A stretch of 64,000 nt of DNA from an uncultured Lachnospiraceae bacterium (GTDB lineage: Bacteria; Bacillota; Clostridia; Lachnospirales; Lachnospiraceae), in the NCBI GenBank assembly GCA_910579395.1, contig CAJTUC010000015.1:1-64000 (forward strand), read 5' to 3'. Positions 41,800-50,362 of this stretch are shown here, in pieces. A model generated the notes under the pieces. The model had not been told where the DNA came from. It did not search any database and worked only from the letters and a program-made list of their open reading frames with translations. The position numbers and the translations under genes were made by a program. Within the stretch, counting starts at the first letter, position 1; the number at the start of each line of letters is the position of its first letter.

Positions 41800-43143
41800 T
41801 TACCGCGTCACATCCCGCAGCCACACCTTTTTACGATACCGCCACAAACAGAACGGGACTTTAATGAACTCATCGCTGAGCAATATCGCATAGATTACCG
41901 GAACCGGAAAATGAAAGACAAAGGCTGCTAAGGCACTGAACAAAATGGAGCCGAACCACATCGTCGTCATATCCAAAATCATGCCGAACCGGGTATCTCC
42001 GCCGGAACGGAAAATACCAACGACCCATGTGGAATTGACAGACTGCCCGATGACATAGGCCGTCATCATACCCAGAAAAAGATGCAGATAACGGGCCGTT
42101 TCCCCTTCAAATCCCATTCCCCATAAAATCGCCGGCCGCAAAAGCAGGATGACCGCTGCGCCGCCGATGCCGCAGAGCAGACCGAGCATCGTAAATTTCC
42201 TGCCATACTCTTCTGCAATGTCTTTTCTGCCCTCGCCGATTGCCTTTCCGATCATGATCGCAGTCGCCGCCGCAATACCGAAGCCAACGACCATAGAAAG
42301 CTGCCTCGTCACCTGCACGACCGAATTCGCCGCGACTACGCCGCTTCCCAGCCGTCCCACGATTGCCGTGTTAGCCGAATAACCCACGCCCCACAGCACT
42401 TCATTCAGGATGACCGGCGATGCAAAATAAAGAAAATCCTTCCACAACACCGTATCCGTATGAATCACATACTCCCATTTTACTTTTACTTCCGGTTTAA
42501 ATCGATTTACATAAAACAAAAGGATAAACAATTCTACCAGTCTGGCAATCAACGTTCCGATTGCCGCTCCCTGAATACCCATCGCAGGAAACCCCAGCAA
42601 TCCAAAAATCAACACGGCGTTTACCAGAATATTGATAAACAGGGAACTCCCGTAGATAACCGTGGAAATCGTCACCCGTTCTATACTTTTTAACATATTC
42701 AGATATCCCATCGTAAAAGCCGAAAGCGGATAAGTAAACGCCACAATTCTGATATACAGAACGGCCTGCTCGATAATTTCCCCATCATTCGTGAACAACT
42801 GCATCAGTTTTTCCGGAATAAGCAGCGCCGTCACCATAAAAAGAAGCCCCATCGACGTTGTGAGCAGCACCACGATTCCCATGATCTTTTCAATCGCTTC
42901 CAGATTCTTTTTGCCCCAATACTGCGCGATCAGCACGGAAGCGCCGGAAGTCGAGCCAAACAAAAACAGACTCAGGATCCAGAAAATCTGGCCGCCCATG
43001 GAACAGCCGGACAACACCTTTTCCCCGACCCGTCCAAGCATAATAACGTCTGTCGCAGAAACGCCCACATTGATCAGATTCTGCAATGCCATCGGCAGGA
43101 CCAGTATCAATACCCGTTTGTAAAAATGATCTTTCATTGCCAT
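41800..43143 (-). CDS. MATE-family multidrug efflux transporter
   Basis: 447 residues with 12 predicted membrane helices in two homologous halves. Family landmarks include VLPMALQNLINVGVSATDVIMLGRVGE near the N-terminus, MGYLNMLKSIER, and in the second half NSVVQVTRQLSMVVGFGIAAATAIMIG. It exports drugs or metabolites using a Na+ or H+ gradient. The gene is followed by the BlaI operator region, so it could respond to the same stimulus, but it lies upstream of, not within, that operon. AAAAGGGTACGG precedes the ATG. Confidence 0.9.
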   Translation of the reverse strand: MAMKDHFYKRVLILVLPMALQNLINVGVSATDVIMLGRVGEKVLSGCSMGGQIFWILSLFLFGSTSGASVLIAQYWGKKNLEAIEKIMGIVVLLTTSMGLLFMVTALLIPEKLMQLFTNDGEIIEQAVLYIRIVAFTYPLSAFTMGYLNMLKSIERVTISTVIYGSSLFINILVNAVLIFGLLGFPAMGIQGAAIGTLIARLVELFILLFYVNRFKPEVKVKWEYVIHTDTVLWKDFLYFASPVILNEVLWGVGYSANTAIVGRLGSGVVAANSVVQVTRQLSMVVGFGIAAATAIMIGKAIGEGRKDIAEEYGRKFTMLGLLCGIGGAAVILLLRPAILWGMGFEGETARYLHLFLGMMTAYVIGQSVNSTWVVGIFRSGGDTRFGMILDMTTMWFGSILFSALAAFVFHFPVPVIYAILLSDEFIKVPFCLWRYRKKVWLRDVTR

Positions 43144-43351
43144 AACCGTACCCTTTTCTGTGATTGATTCAAATACCTTTTCGGAAAAGGCATCCTGAAA
43201 TTTGTCAGATTATTCTATCATGAACAGCGCGGTAATGCAATGAATGATCAAATCCTTGAATATCAGAGAAAATACAAAATAAATATGCAGAACCAAATCA
43301 TTTCTATGGTGAACTTACAGGCTGTCGAAAAGATATGATCATGGAAAGTCG

Positions 43352-44017
43352 TCATGACTGCCCGGTATTTTCCCGCTCCTTAATGAGTGCATCCAATCTA
43401 TCTTTTACTGCCTGTCTGGCAATCTCATCCATTTCATCTACAGTTTTTGTTCCGCCGGAAGCAGCTAAAGCATAGGGATCGTTCAATGCCACATTGGAAT
43501 CCGTCAGCATTGCCCAAAGCTGGGAATGCGTCCACTGCCGCTCTTTCGCAGGAATATTGGGATCATAGTAATCTGACCATGGCGACAGATATTTTCCGGA
43601 AATAAAGGCAAGGCTGTTAATTGGGGCAGAAACGGCCTCTTTATAAGCATCCGCATAGTAACTCTTAACAGTCTCTTCCATCTCTTTCAACTGCCCCAGG
43701 TATGACTCAAAATAAGTCTTACGGGCAATGGAACCATCCGGATCGACTTTCCGGTATGGGTCAACCTCCAGTTTAGGCTGATTTTCACTTTGCCATTGCC
43801 TGAGCATATTCATAAACTCTTCTTTTGTCATGGCACTGAGCTGTTCCACTGTTCTGTCCATCATTGCTTCCAGACTATCGCGACCTTCCTGGGATATTGT
43901 AACCTGATCCCTGTTGGAAGACTGCGCCGCCGCTGTGTTCTTATCCTCTGCAGAAGCAAAGTGAACAGCCCGCATCGAAGAAATCCGGCGATTGCCAGAA
44001 TCTGGTATAACATTCAT
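43352..44017 (-). CDS. Hypothetical protein with DxVxISxEG motif
   Basis: 221 residues, hydrophilic, no signal peptide. The segment RDQVTISQEGRDSLEAM (about residues 36-52) resembles VDVQISAEGMQAM in the FlxA-like protein and the DxVxIS element of FlgM-like proteins. The rest is largely helical with an aromatic-rich middle (YLSPWSDYYDPNIPAKERQWTH). It is the last of three consecutive minus-strand genes (46490 to 43352) separated only by hairpin element D. AAAGGAGAG precedes the ATG. Function unknown. Confidence 0.6.
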   Translation of the reverse strand: MNVIPDSGNRRISSMRAVHFASAEDKNTAAAQSSNRDQVTISQEGRDSLEAMMDRTVEQLSAMTKEEFMNMLRQWQSENQPKLEVDPYRKVDPDGSIARKTYFESYLGQLKEMEETVKSYYADAYKEAVSAPINSLAFISGKYLSPWSDYYDPNIPAKERQWTHSQLWAMLTDSNVALNDPYALAASGGTKTVDEMDEIARQAVKDRLDALIKERENTGQS

Positions 44018-44049
44018 AAAAAATCTCTCCTTTATATCTTATTTTTCCT

Positions 44050-44257
44050 AGACAATTGCGAAACGATGTTTTCAAAACTTCCCGTTGTACAAAACAGACA
44101 ATCACCGCAGGGCACGCTTTCGCTGCGCTGTCACTCGCAACGGTGCATAAGACACCAAAATACGGCGTCTAAACACCGGCGGTGACATAGCACCCTGCTT
44201 GCGATTTGTCTATTTTGCACAACTAATTTACTGAAAAAATCCGTTTCGCAATTGTCT
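44050..44257. repeat. Giant hairpin element D (family 1, divergent)
   Basis: About 208 bp. Outer arms AGACAATTGCGAAACG/CGTTTCGCAATTGTCT are perfect; further in, GTGCAAAATAGACAAATCGC-like arms pair with a few mismatches. On the minus strand the core retains AGGGTGC, CGCCGGTGTTTAGACGCC, TGCACCGTTGC and GCGCAGCGAAAGCGTGCCC; the inner stem is TGTCAC/GTGACA. It is more divergent than A-C but has the same plan, and lies between two genes of the 43-46 kb run. Confidence 0.65.
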
Positions 44258-44258
44258 A

Positions 44259-44921
44259 TTATTTTTCCGAAATTCCTAACCGGTTCAACATTTCATACAT
44301 CCGGTCACTGCCAAACACATAATTCTGCAAAACAAGCGGCCTTCCCGACTGCCTGCTCTCCTGATACAACTTTCTGTAAACATCCTTTGCCTGATAAAAA
44401 CTGTCTTCTAATTCTTCAATCTCTTCTATTGGCATTTCGGAAATATGCCCTTGAAAAAACTGTCCCTGCGCTGCGATTCTGGCACAAGACTTCTGCCACG
44501 CTACTTCCTGCTCATATTGCATATCCAGCCATTCAATTTCTTCTTCCTTTGTAAGCAGAGTCCCATCCGCTTTATAATACTGCTTCTGCTCATTTTCATA
44601 GCGCTGTTCAATTTCAGAATACAGCTTTGCATAACTCAGCCCGCAGGCATTCACGACATCAGAATAATCATACCGTCCTTTTCCTTCCCTGACTTCTTTT
44701 AATATTCCAGCCCTCGTATCGCTAAGCGATGCAGCCAATTGCATAACCGTATGATTTACCCTGTTCCTCAGGTTTTCCCGTTTTTTCGATAATTCTGAAA
44801 TTTCTAATGTTTCTTTATGAAATACCTTCCTGATTTGACTTTCCTGCGATTTCACATACTCTCTATTCAATTGAAGACCATCCTGCAGATAAATCGGATA
44901 ATCTGAAATACTAACTGACAT
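44259..44921 (-). CDS. Hypothetical helical protein
   Basis: 220 residues, predicted helical and hydrophilic with a probable coiled coil around KETLEISELSKKRENLRNRV and YSEIEQRYENEQKQYY. No signal peptide, membrane segment or known motif. Start ATG 44921 lies 6 bases behind GGAGGAG. It follows the 514-residue gene by 24 bp and is surely cotranscribed. Hairpin element D starts two bases after its stop, in the position of a 3' untranslated region. Confidence 0.55.
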   Translation of the reverse strand: MSVSISDYPIYLQDGLQLNREYVKSQESQIRKVFHKETLEISELSKKRENLRNRVNHTVMQLAASLSDTRAGILKEVREGKGRYDYSDVVNACGLSYAKLYSEIEQRYENEQKQYYKADGTLLTKEEEIEWLDMQYEQEVAWQKSCARIAAQGQFFQGHISEMPIEEIEELEDSFYQAKDVYRKLYQESRQSGRPLVLQNYVFGSDRMYEMLNRLGISEK

Positions 44922-44945
44922 ACGTTTCTCCTCCATTTCCGCCGC

Positions 44946-46490
44946 TTACAAAACCTTCTTAAAATGATACTGATACATATCCGAATACATATTGCCGGAG
45001 GATTTTGGTGCCAACCGTCTGTCCAATTCCCCCATATCCATCGCAAATCCACTGTCCGCTACGGAGAATGCACCATCCCTGAACCGGAACTCCGAGGTGA
45101 AATCGGGAATTCCCAGGTCGCCGCTTATCCTAATCTTACCTATAATATCCGTCAGTGCTTCTCTTATTCGTTCTATCTTGGCATTGTCTTTTGTTTTGTT
45201 GATCAGATTAGCCGCTTTGTCCGGCAGCCCTCCAATCTTTCCGTCGTGCGTCAGATAAAGACTTTCCAATGATATATCTTCCCCCGTAACCCCTTTCAGG
45301 TAACGCCGGACTTCCTGCACATCCGCAGCATACTGGTATGTGCCTGTGGACAAATCGCCCACGCTGTCCGCAATCCCTATGTAATATCTGTACATCCGGT
45401 CACTGTACTTTTTTTCTACCAGCTTCTTCACCTGTTCCCGAACGACACCATCTTCTATTCCATCCACGGTCACATTCCCGCTGCTCCCAATCCGTACACG
45501 CATCCCTTCCACGTCATTATGAGAAAGGCCCATATCTTCCAGTTCTCTCACGAACTCTTCTGAAAAGCTGTTTTGCAGTTCCGCTTTCTGCTGTGCCTTC
45601 TCCATATCTTTCAGATTGGCAAAAATCCTCACATATTCTAATTCCGCATCACTTAGATTCTTACCTTCCGCCATATCCTGAAGCAGTTCATCCACTGTAC
45701 GCCCGCCTTTGTACTTCTTTTCTTCCGGTAGGTTTTCAAACTGCTTCCAGTGGAGCTGTTCCACTTCTTCTCTGTAATTTTTTTCCGTCTCCCGCAGGAC
45801 TGCATTATATTTGTCAAGATATTCCCGCCAGTTTTCATCCTTCCGGCTGTACGCGCTATGCAGCGCTCCGAACGATTCTCTTATGGCATCGGTCTTTTCC
45901 TGCTCCTTATTTTCCGAAACATGGAAACTGATCTTGTAGTAGTCATTCGGAGAAACTTCCTCCCCATTTTCACTTTCTACTTTGATGCAGTATTTACTGG
46001 TCTGCGTATCCCAGTTAGGAACAGACAGCGTTTTCCGGCCTTCCCCGTCCCACTCCGCTTTTCCCACCTGATTGCCGTACTCGTCATACAGGGTTAGACT
46101 GTAATCACATCCCGCCGGCATATCCAAACGGACTTCAACACCAAAGTAATTTTGAACGGTACGACTAAAAGGTATGGAAAAGTTATAGAAGTCCACATCC
46201 TTTGCATCGCTGAGACTGCCCTTCAGACAGCTGGTCTCGTCCTTGATCAGAAATCCCAAGTCCAGAAATGCACTGCCCCTGTCCTTGTCCGATACCTCAT
46301 AAGCAGTATGCTGTCTGCGGTAAATGTTATTGCTGCCAAGTGTACAGGTATCCTCCTGTAACTCCATGTTTTTCCGCAGCTTCCCTTCAAAGAAAGCCTT
46401 TGTTTCCTTTATTGACATTAAAAATATCGGCTTACTCCTAAAAGCTGCTCCCCATGCAGCTCCCTGATCGTTTACATTGTTTATTTCCAT
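44946..46490 (-). CDS. Hypothetical protein with PPC-like beta-sandwich domain
   Basis: 514 residues. Residues about 75-195 (AFLDLGFLIKDE, DFYNFSIPFSR, DYSLTLYDEYGNQVGKAEWDG, KYCIKVESENG) look like a pre-peptidase C-terminal (PPC) type domain, normally found in secreted proteins, yet there is no signal peptide. The middle is a charged helical region (about 200-330) and the C-terminal part alpha/beta. It heads the three-gene run ending at 43352. One possibility is export through a dedicated route such as the flagellar or another signal-less system; this is inference only. Confidence 0.55.
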   Translation of the reverse strand: MEINNVNDQGAAWGAAFRSKPIFLMSIKETKAFFEGKLRKNMELQEDTCTLGSNNIYRRQHTAYEVSDKDRGSAFLDLGFLIKDETSCLKGSLSDAKDVDFYNFSIPFSRTVQNYFGVEVRLDMPAGCDYSLTLYDEYGNQVGKAEWDGEGRKTLSVPNWDTQTSKYCIKVESENGEEVSPNDYYKISFHVSENKEQEKTDAIRESFGALHSAYSRKDENWREYLDKYNAVLRETEKNYREEVEQLHWKQFENLPEEKKYKGGRTVDELLQDMAEGKNLSDAELEYVRIFANLKDMEKAQQKAELQNSFSEEFVRELEDMGLSHNDVEGMRVRIGSSGNVTVDGIEDGVVREQVKKLVEKKYSDRMYRYYIGIADSVGDLSTGTYQYAADVQEVRRYLKGVTGEDISLESLYLTHDGKIGGLPDKAANLINKTKDNAKIERIREALTDIIGKIRISGDLGIPDFTSEFRFRDGAFSVADSGFAMDMGELDRRLAPKSSGNMYSDMYQYHFKKVL

Positions 46491-46526
46491 TCCAAAAAAT
46501 TTCCTTTCTATTTCCCTTCTTAAAAC

Positions 46527-46721
46527 CTATCGACATATTCGCCGGCTTTTCAAACCAGGAATGCACCAAATGACCGTTTCTTGTATCAAATGACATCCTC
46601 TCCTTTTTTCTATTCCGCTATGTCCTATTCCCCAGGTTCTATTCCATGATTCTATTTCACGCACAGAGCCGCAGGTTTCCGGAACTGCCTGTTCATAAAC
46701 CAAAAACGTAGGACTTGCCAT
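46527..46721 (-). CDS. Possible small protein upstream of the PPC-like gene
   Basis: 64 codons starting MASPTFLVYEQAVPETC with a GGTGGAG ribosome site 9 bases upstream. Several Cys and Trp, no known family. It would be the first gene of the 43-46 kb run. Weak case: composition is not decisive. Apart from it, the 46491-46859 interval holds the inverted repeat at 46767. Confidence 0.3.
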   Translation of the reverse strand: MASPTFLVYEQAVPETCGSVREIESWNRTWGIGHSGIEKRRGCHLIQETVIWCIPGLKSRRICR

Positions 46722-46766
46722 CGCTCAAATCTCCACCTATAATTGTAATGTGCCTGCATAACCCCA

Positions 46767-46798
46767 AGTGGATAAAGAAATACACGCCCTTATCCACT
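46767..46798. promoter_or_regulatory. Inverted repeat upstream of the two-component operon
   Basis: AGTGGATAA (46767-46775) and TTATCCACT (46790-46798) are perfect inverted arms with 14 bases between. They lie 62 bp before the response regulator start and could be an operator for that operon or for the divergent genes to the left. Confidence 0.4.
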
Positions 46799-46859
46799 GA
46801 AGGTATATGACTTACACATGCGGAATTTTGATATTGTCATTTGGATAGGAGCGCTGAGC

Positions 46860-47552
46860 ATGAACAGAATTTTAATCATAGATGATGATAAAGAGCTTTG
46901 CACATTGATTAAGCAGAGTGTTTTACAGGAAAACATAGACGCCGATTTCTGCTGCTCCGGAAAATCCGGCTTGCTGCAACTGAAAGAAAAAGAATATCAG
47001 CTTGTCATATTGGATGTCATGATGCCCGGCTTTGACGGTTTTGAAACGTTAGAACGGATCAGAATGGAAAACAACCTGCCTGTCTTGATGTTTACATCCA
47101 AAAATGACAGCGCTTCCAAAGTACGCGGCTTACGGGCAGGGGCTGATGACTATTTAACCAAACCTTTTCATATGGACGAACTGATTGCCCGCATTGTTTC
47201 ATTGATCAGACGCTATACCCGTTTTAACCGGAAAGACGGACAGCCGCAGACGTTTGATTTTGACGGGCTGACCATTGACTTTAACAGCCGTTCCATTGTC
47301 ACAGTAAACGGAGAATTTGAACTGCCCCCGAAGGAATTCGACCTGCTTTTATTCCTTGCCAAAAATCAGGGAAAGATACTGACCAAACAGCAGATTTATG
47401 AGGAAGTATGGAAAGAGGAGTATGTTTATGACGACAGTAATATTATGGCAATTATCAGCCGTCTGCGGAAAAAGATGGAAAAAAATTCCGGAAGTCCCAA
47501 ATATATACAGACGGTAAAAGGGATTGGATACCGTTTTAATAAGGAGGTGTGA
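46860..47552 (+). CDS. OmpR/PhoB-family response regulator
   Basis: 230 residues: receiver domain with DDD acidic pocket, phospho-acceptor Asp in VILDVMMPG, Lys in LTKPFH; C-terminal winged helix with FELPPKEFDLLLFLAKNQGKILTKQQIYEEVW and YIQTVKGIGYRF. Start ATG 46860 lies behind AGGAG at 8 bases; the frame from 46818 is an extension. It is the first gene of a plus-strand operon with a kinase and, downstream, the immunity-type ABC genes, whose promoter carries four 11-bp repeats as a likely target. Confidence 0.92.
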   Translation: MNRILIIDDDKELCTLIKQSVLQENIDADFCCSGKSGLLQLKEKEYQLVILDVMMPGFDGFETLERIRMENNLPVLMFTSKNDSASKVRGLRAGADDYLTKPFHMDELIARIVSLIRRYTRFNRKDGQPQTFDFDGLTIDFNSRSIVTVNGEFELPPKEFDLLLFLAKNQGKILTKQQIYEEVWKEEYVYDDSNIMAIISRLRKKMEKNSGSPKYIQTVKGIGYRFNKEV

Positions 47553-47555
47553 CTG

Positions 47556-48500
47556 TTGTATACTGAAATGATCGTTGTAATCGGAACAGCCATTACATTC
47601 TTTTCCATTTGCAGTTCCATTCTGATTGTCCGACATGTCAAAAAGAAGATATCAGAAATGTCTGACGTTCTGGAAGATGTCAAAAACGGGAATGGAAACA
47701 GGCGTATCCTGTCAGAAACGCATGAACTTACAGCCCCGCTCGCCTATGAACTTAACGATATTATCCTGTCCTACGAAAGCAGGCTGTCTGCCTGCCGTCA
47801 GACGGAAGAAACAAACAGACAGCTCATGACGAGCCTTTCCCACGATGTAAGGACACCGCTTACCACGCTGATCGGATATTTAGATGCTGCACATAAAGGG
47901 ATTGTCACCGGAAAAGAACGTGACGATTATATAGAAACCGCCCGACGGAAAGCCTATGACCTAAAGGAATATATCGATGTGCTTTTTGACTGGTTCAGGC
48001 TGGGTTCCAATGAGTTTTACCTGAATATCGTCACCATTGACCTGACGGAACTGACGCGGAATATACTGATTGACTGGATTCCAATATTTGAGGATGCCCG
48101 GATAGATTTCAAGATCGACATTCCAGAGCAGCCTTTCCGGGTAAAACTCGACCCGGACGGATATATGCGGATATTAAATAATCTCATACAAAATGTGATC
48201 TCCCACAGCCATGCGGATAAAATAGAAATAACATTATCCGATCAGGGCGGGAATATCAAAATTCTTTTAGCGGATAATGGCGTGGGAATTGACAAGGAGG
48301 ACTTAAAACATATTTTTGAGCGGCTCTACAAATGCGATAAAGGACGCTCCGAAAAGGGCAGCGGTCTGGGCCTGTCTATCGTACATCAACTTACAGCCAA
48401 AATGAACGGAACCATAACAGCAGAAAGCGTATTGGGAAAAGGAACCGTTTTTACCCTGCTTTTCCCGAAACAGATTGAGAAGGAACAGGAACTGCAATAG
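47556..48500 (+). CDS. Sensor histidine kinase
   Basis: 314 residues. One N-terminal membrane helix (MIVVIGTAITFFSICSSILIV), a short linker, H-box SLSHDVRTPLTTLIGYLDAA, N-box LNNLIQNVISHS, G-boxes DNGVGIDKEDL and GSGLGLSIVHQ. There is almost no extracellular part, as in intramembrane-sensing kinases that work with peptide-antibiotic transporters. It starts with TTG, 8 bases after a perfect AAGGAGG; the first ATG is 4 codons later but has no spacing advantage. It follows the regulator by 3 bp. Confidence 0.9.
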   Translation: MYTEMIVVIGTAITFFSICSSILIVRHVKKKISEMSDVLEDVKNGNGNRRILSETHELTAPLAYELNDIILSYESRLSACRQTEETNRQLMTSLSHDVRTPLTTLIGYLDAAHKGIVTGKERDDYIETARRKAYDLKEYIDVLFDWFRLGSNEFYLNIVTIDLTELTRNILIDWIPIFEDARIDFKIDIPEQPFRVKLDPDGYMRILNNLIQNVISHSHADKIEITLSDQGGNIKILLADNGVGIDKEDLKHIFERLYKCDKGRSEKGSGLGLSIVHQLTAKMNGTITAESVLGKGTVFTLLFPKQIEKEQELQ

Positions 48501-48511
48501 TTCCTGTTCCT

Positions 48512-48570
48512 TTATTGCAAGGTTATTGCAAGGTTCATGCAAGGTTCATGCAAGATTGGCGTGCTAGAAT
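48512..48570 (+). promoter_or_regulatory. Four tandem 11-bp repeats and extended -10 promoter
   Basis: TTATTGCAAGG, TTATTGCAAGG, TTCATGCAAGG and TTCATGCAAGA run head to tail at 48512-48555, one helical turn each. They cover the -35 position of an extended -10 promoter TGCTAGAAT (48562-48570), 90 bp before the ABC ATPase start. The lack of a good -35 fits activation by an OmpR-type regulator, most simply the one encoded upstream. Confidence 0.7.
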
Positions 48571-48659
48571 AAAGCATACCGGTAAACTGATATGCGCTGC
48601 TTTTCAAAAAGCAGCGCGGTCGGAAAAATTCTGCGATCGCATAACGAGGAGGTTTCGCA

Positions 48660-49583
48660 ATGAGCAAATATGTAATTGAAACAAAAAATCTTACAAAGCA
48701 ATATGGCACACAAAAAAGTGTTACCGATCTGAATATACACGTTCAGAAAGGACGTATCTACGGTCTGCTTGGCAGAAACGGAGCCGGAAAGACAACAACA
48801 ATGAAAATGCTGCTCGGACTGACACAGCCTACTTCCGGGGAAGTAACGATTTGGGGAAAGCCTTTACGGACGAATGAAAAAAAGCTCCTTCCACGCATCG
48901 GCAGTCTGATTGAATCCCCCGGCTTTTATCCGAATCTGACCGCCACGGAAAACCTGCGTATTTTTGCCACACTGCGGGGAGTGCCGAACCGTAATGCCAT
49001 AAAAGACTCTCTTGATCTGGTCGGATTGCCCTATAAAGACAAAAAGCTGTTTTCTCAATATTCATTGGGAATGAAACAGCGGCTGGCGATCGCCCTTGCC
49101 GTAATGCACGATCCTGAACTTTTGATCCTGGATGAGCCGATCAACGGTCTCGACCCGATTGGAATTGCAGAGATGCGCTCCTTTATCCGTAACCTTTGCA
49201 ATGAGCGCGGAAAAACGATTTTGATTTCCAGCCATATCCTTTCCGAGATCGCATTGTTGGCTGATGACATCGGCATTATTGACCACGGCGTATTATTGGA
49301 AGAAGAAAGCCTTGCGGAACTGGAAACAAAGAGCAGCAAGCATATTCGGTTCACGGTTTCCGATACCGCACAAGCCGCAAGAATTTTAGAACGTATCTTT
49401 CAGGAAAGCCAGTTTACGATACAGGATGACCACAATATGCGGCTGCATAATCTGGATATTTCTGTCGGGAAGATTGTCACCGCTTTTGTAGAGAATGGGC
49501 TGGAAGTATCACAGGCCTATATTTGTGAAGAAAGCCTTGAAGATTATTTCAAACGCGTGACAGGAGGTGAAGGGATTGCTTAA
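48660..49583 (+). CDS. ABC transporter ATPase, lantibiotic-immunity type (LanF-like)
   Basis: 307 residues. Walker A GRNGAGKTTT, Q-loop region SLIESPGFYPNLT, signature YSLGMKQRL, Walker B LLILDEPINGLDP, switch His in ISSHILSEI. The C-terminal 90 residues form the extension seen in BcrA/LanF ATPases. With the two permeases that follow it should expel or detoxify cationic peptides or bacitracin-like antibiotics. It has a GAGGAGG ribosome site. Expression is probably inducible via the tandem repeats at 48512-48555. Confidence 0.9.
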   Translation: MSKYVIETKNLTKQYGTQKSVTDLNIHVQKGRIYGLLGRNGAGKTTTMKMLLGLTQPTSGEVTIWGKPLRTNEKKLLPRIGSLIESPGFYPNLTATENLRIFATLRGVPNRNAIKDSLDLVGLPYKDKKLFSQYSLGMKQRLAIALAVMHDPELLILDEPINGLDPIGIAEMRSFIRNLCNERGKTILISSHILSEIALLADDIGIIDHGVLLEEESLAELETKSSKHIRFTVSDTAQAARILERIFQESQFTIQDDHNMRLHNLDISVGKIVTAFVENGLEVSQAYICEESLEDYFKRVTGGEGIA

Positions 49584-50361
49584 ACTTGTGCTATGTGAGT
49601 TTTCCAAATTAAAGCGGAAAAAATTTATTTTACTGGTCATACTTTCTGCCTTTTTATTTCCTGTGCCGCTTACAATCTTGATGACAACGCCGCAAATGAC
49701 AGAGAGATTTGACAGTGATGCTGAGATCTTTAATGCCTGTTTCCAATTCTGTATGGGATATGGAGTGGAACTGCTTCTGCCCTGTGTGATCGGAATCATT
49801 GCGGCCATGCTGTTTTTCATGGAACGGGATAATGACACCTTTAAGAACCTGCGCACGATTCCAGTGACAAGCACACAGATGATTTTCGCGAAAGTCATTG
49901 TTTTATTTGCCATGGGCGTTATTTTCAGCCTGTCCTCGGCTTTGGCAGCGGTTTTATGCGGCAGTCTGGTATCTGAGGTGAATGGAATCGCATACAAACT
50001 GTTGGTGGCATTGGAAATGGGATTTTTTGTCACTGCCGGGACACTGCCTTTAATTGTCCTTGTTGTTTTCTTCAGTAAGACCTATATTTTTTCCGTTCTG
50101 TTGTGTGTTTTTTACAGCGTTTTCAGTCTGACCGCAGAATCTTCTTTTGGTGTATTGCCGAAAGCTTTATGCTGGCTCATTCCAATTCCGCTTACAACGC
50201 TTTGGAGTGCGGGAGATATGGAACAACATGGAGTGATAGAGATTCGAGGGCATCTTCAATACCTGATACCGACGACCTTTCAGACAATCGTTATTTTAGG
50301 CGCCTGGGCTATCCTTTCTGTCATAGTCATTGATTTTCTATATAAAAAGAGGGGGGAATAG
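49576..50361 (+). CDS. ABC permease, lantibiotic-immunity type (LanE-like)
   Basis: 261 residues with six membrane helices and a basic start MLKLVLCEFSKLKRKKF, as in LanE/LanG permeases. TTG 49576 is taken as start because AGGAGG ends 8 bases before it; an earlier in-frame GTG (49567) lies inside that site. It overlaps the ATPase gene by 8 bp, so the two are translationally coupled. The segment CGSLVSEVNG separates helices 3 and 4. Confidence 0.85.
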   Translation: MLKLVLCEFSKLKRKKFILLVILSAFLFPVPLTILMTTPQMTERFDSDAEIFNACFQFCMGYGVELLLPCVIGIIAAMLFFMERDNDTFKNLRTIPVTSTQMIFAKVIVLFAMGVIFSLSSALAAVLCGSLVSEVNGIAYKLLVALEMGFFVTAGTLPLIVLVVFFSKTYIFSVLLCVFYSVFSLTAESSFGVLPKALCWLIPIPLTTLWSAGDMEQHGVIEIRGHLQYLIPTTFQTIVILGAWAILSVIVIDFLYKKRGE

Positions 50362-50362
50362 T

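Noticed and set aside
48512..48555. CRISPR-like tandem repeats
   Set aside because: Units are 11 bp with no spacers and sit at a promoter, so a regulator-binding array is the better reading. No other repeat-spacer pattern was seen.
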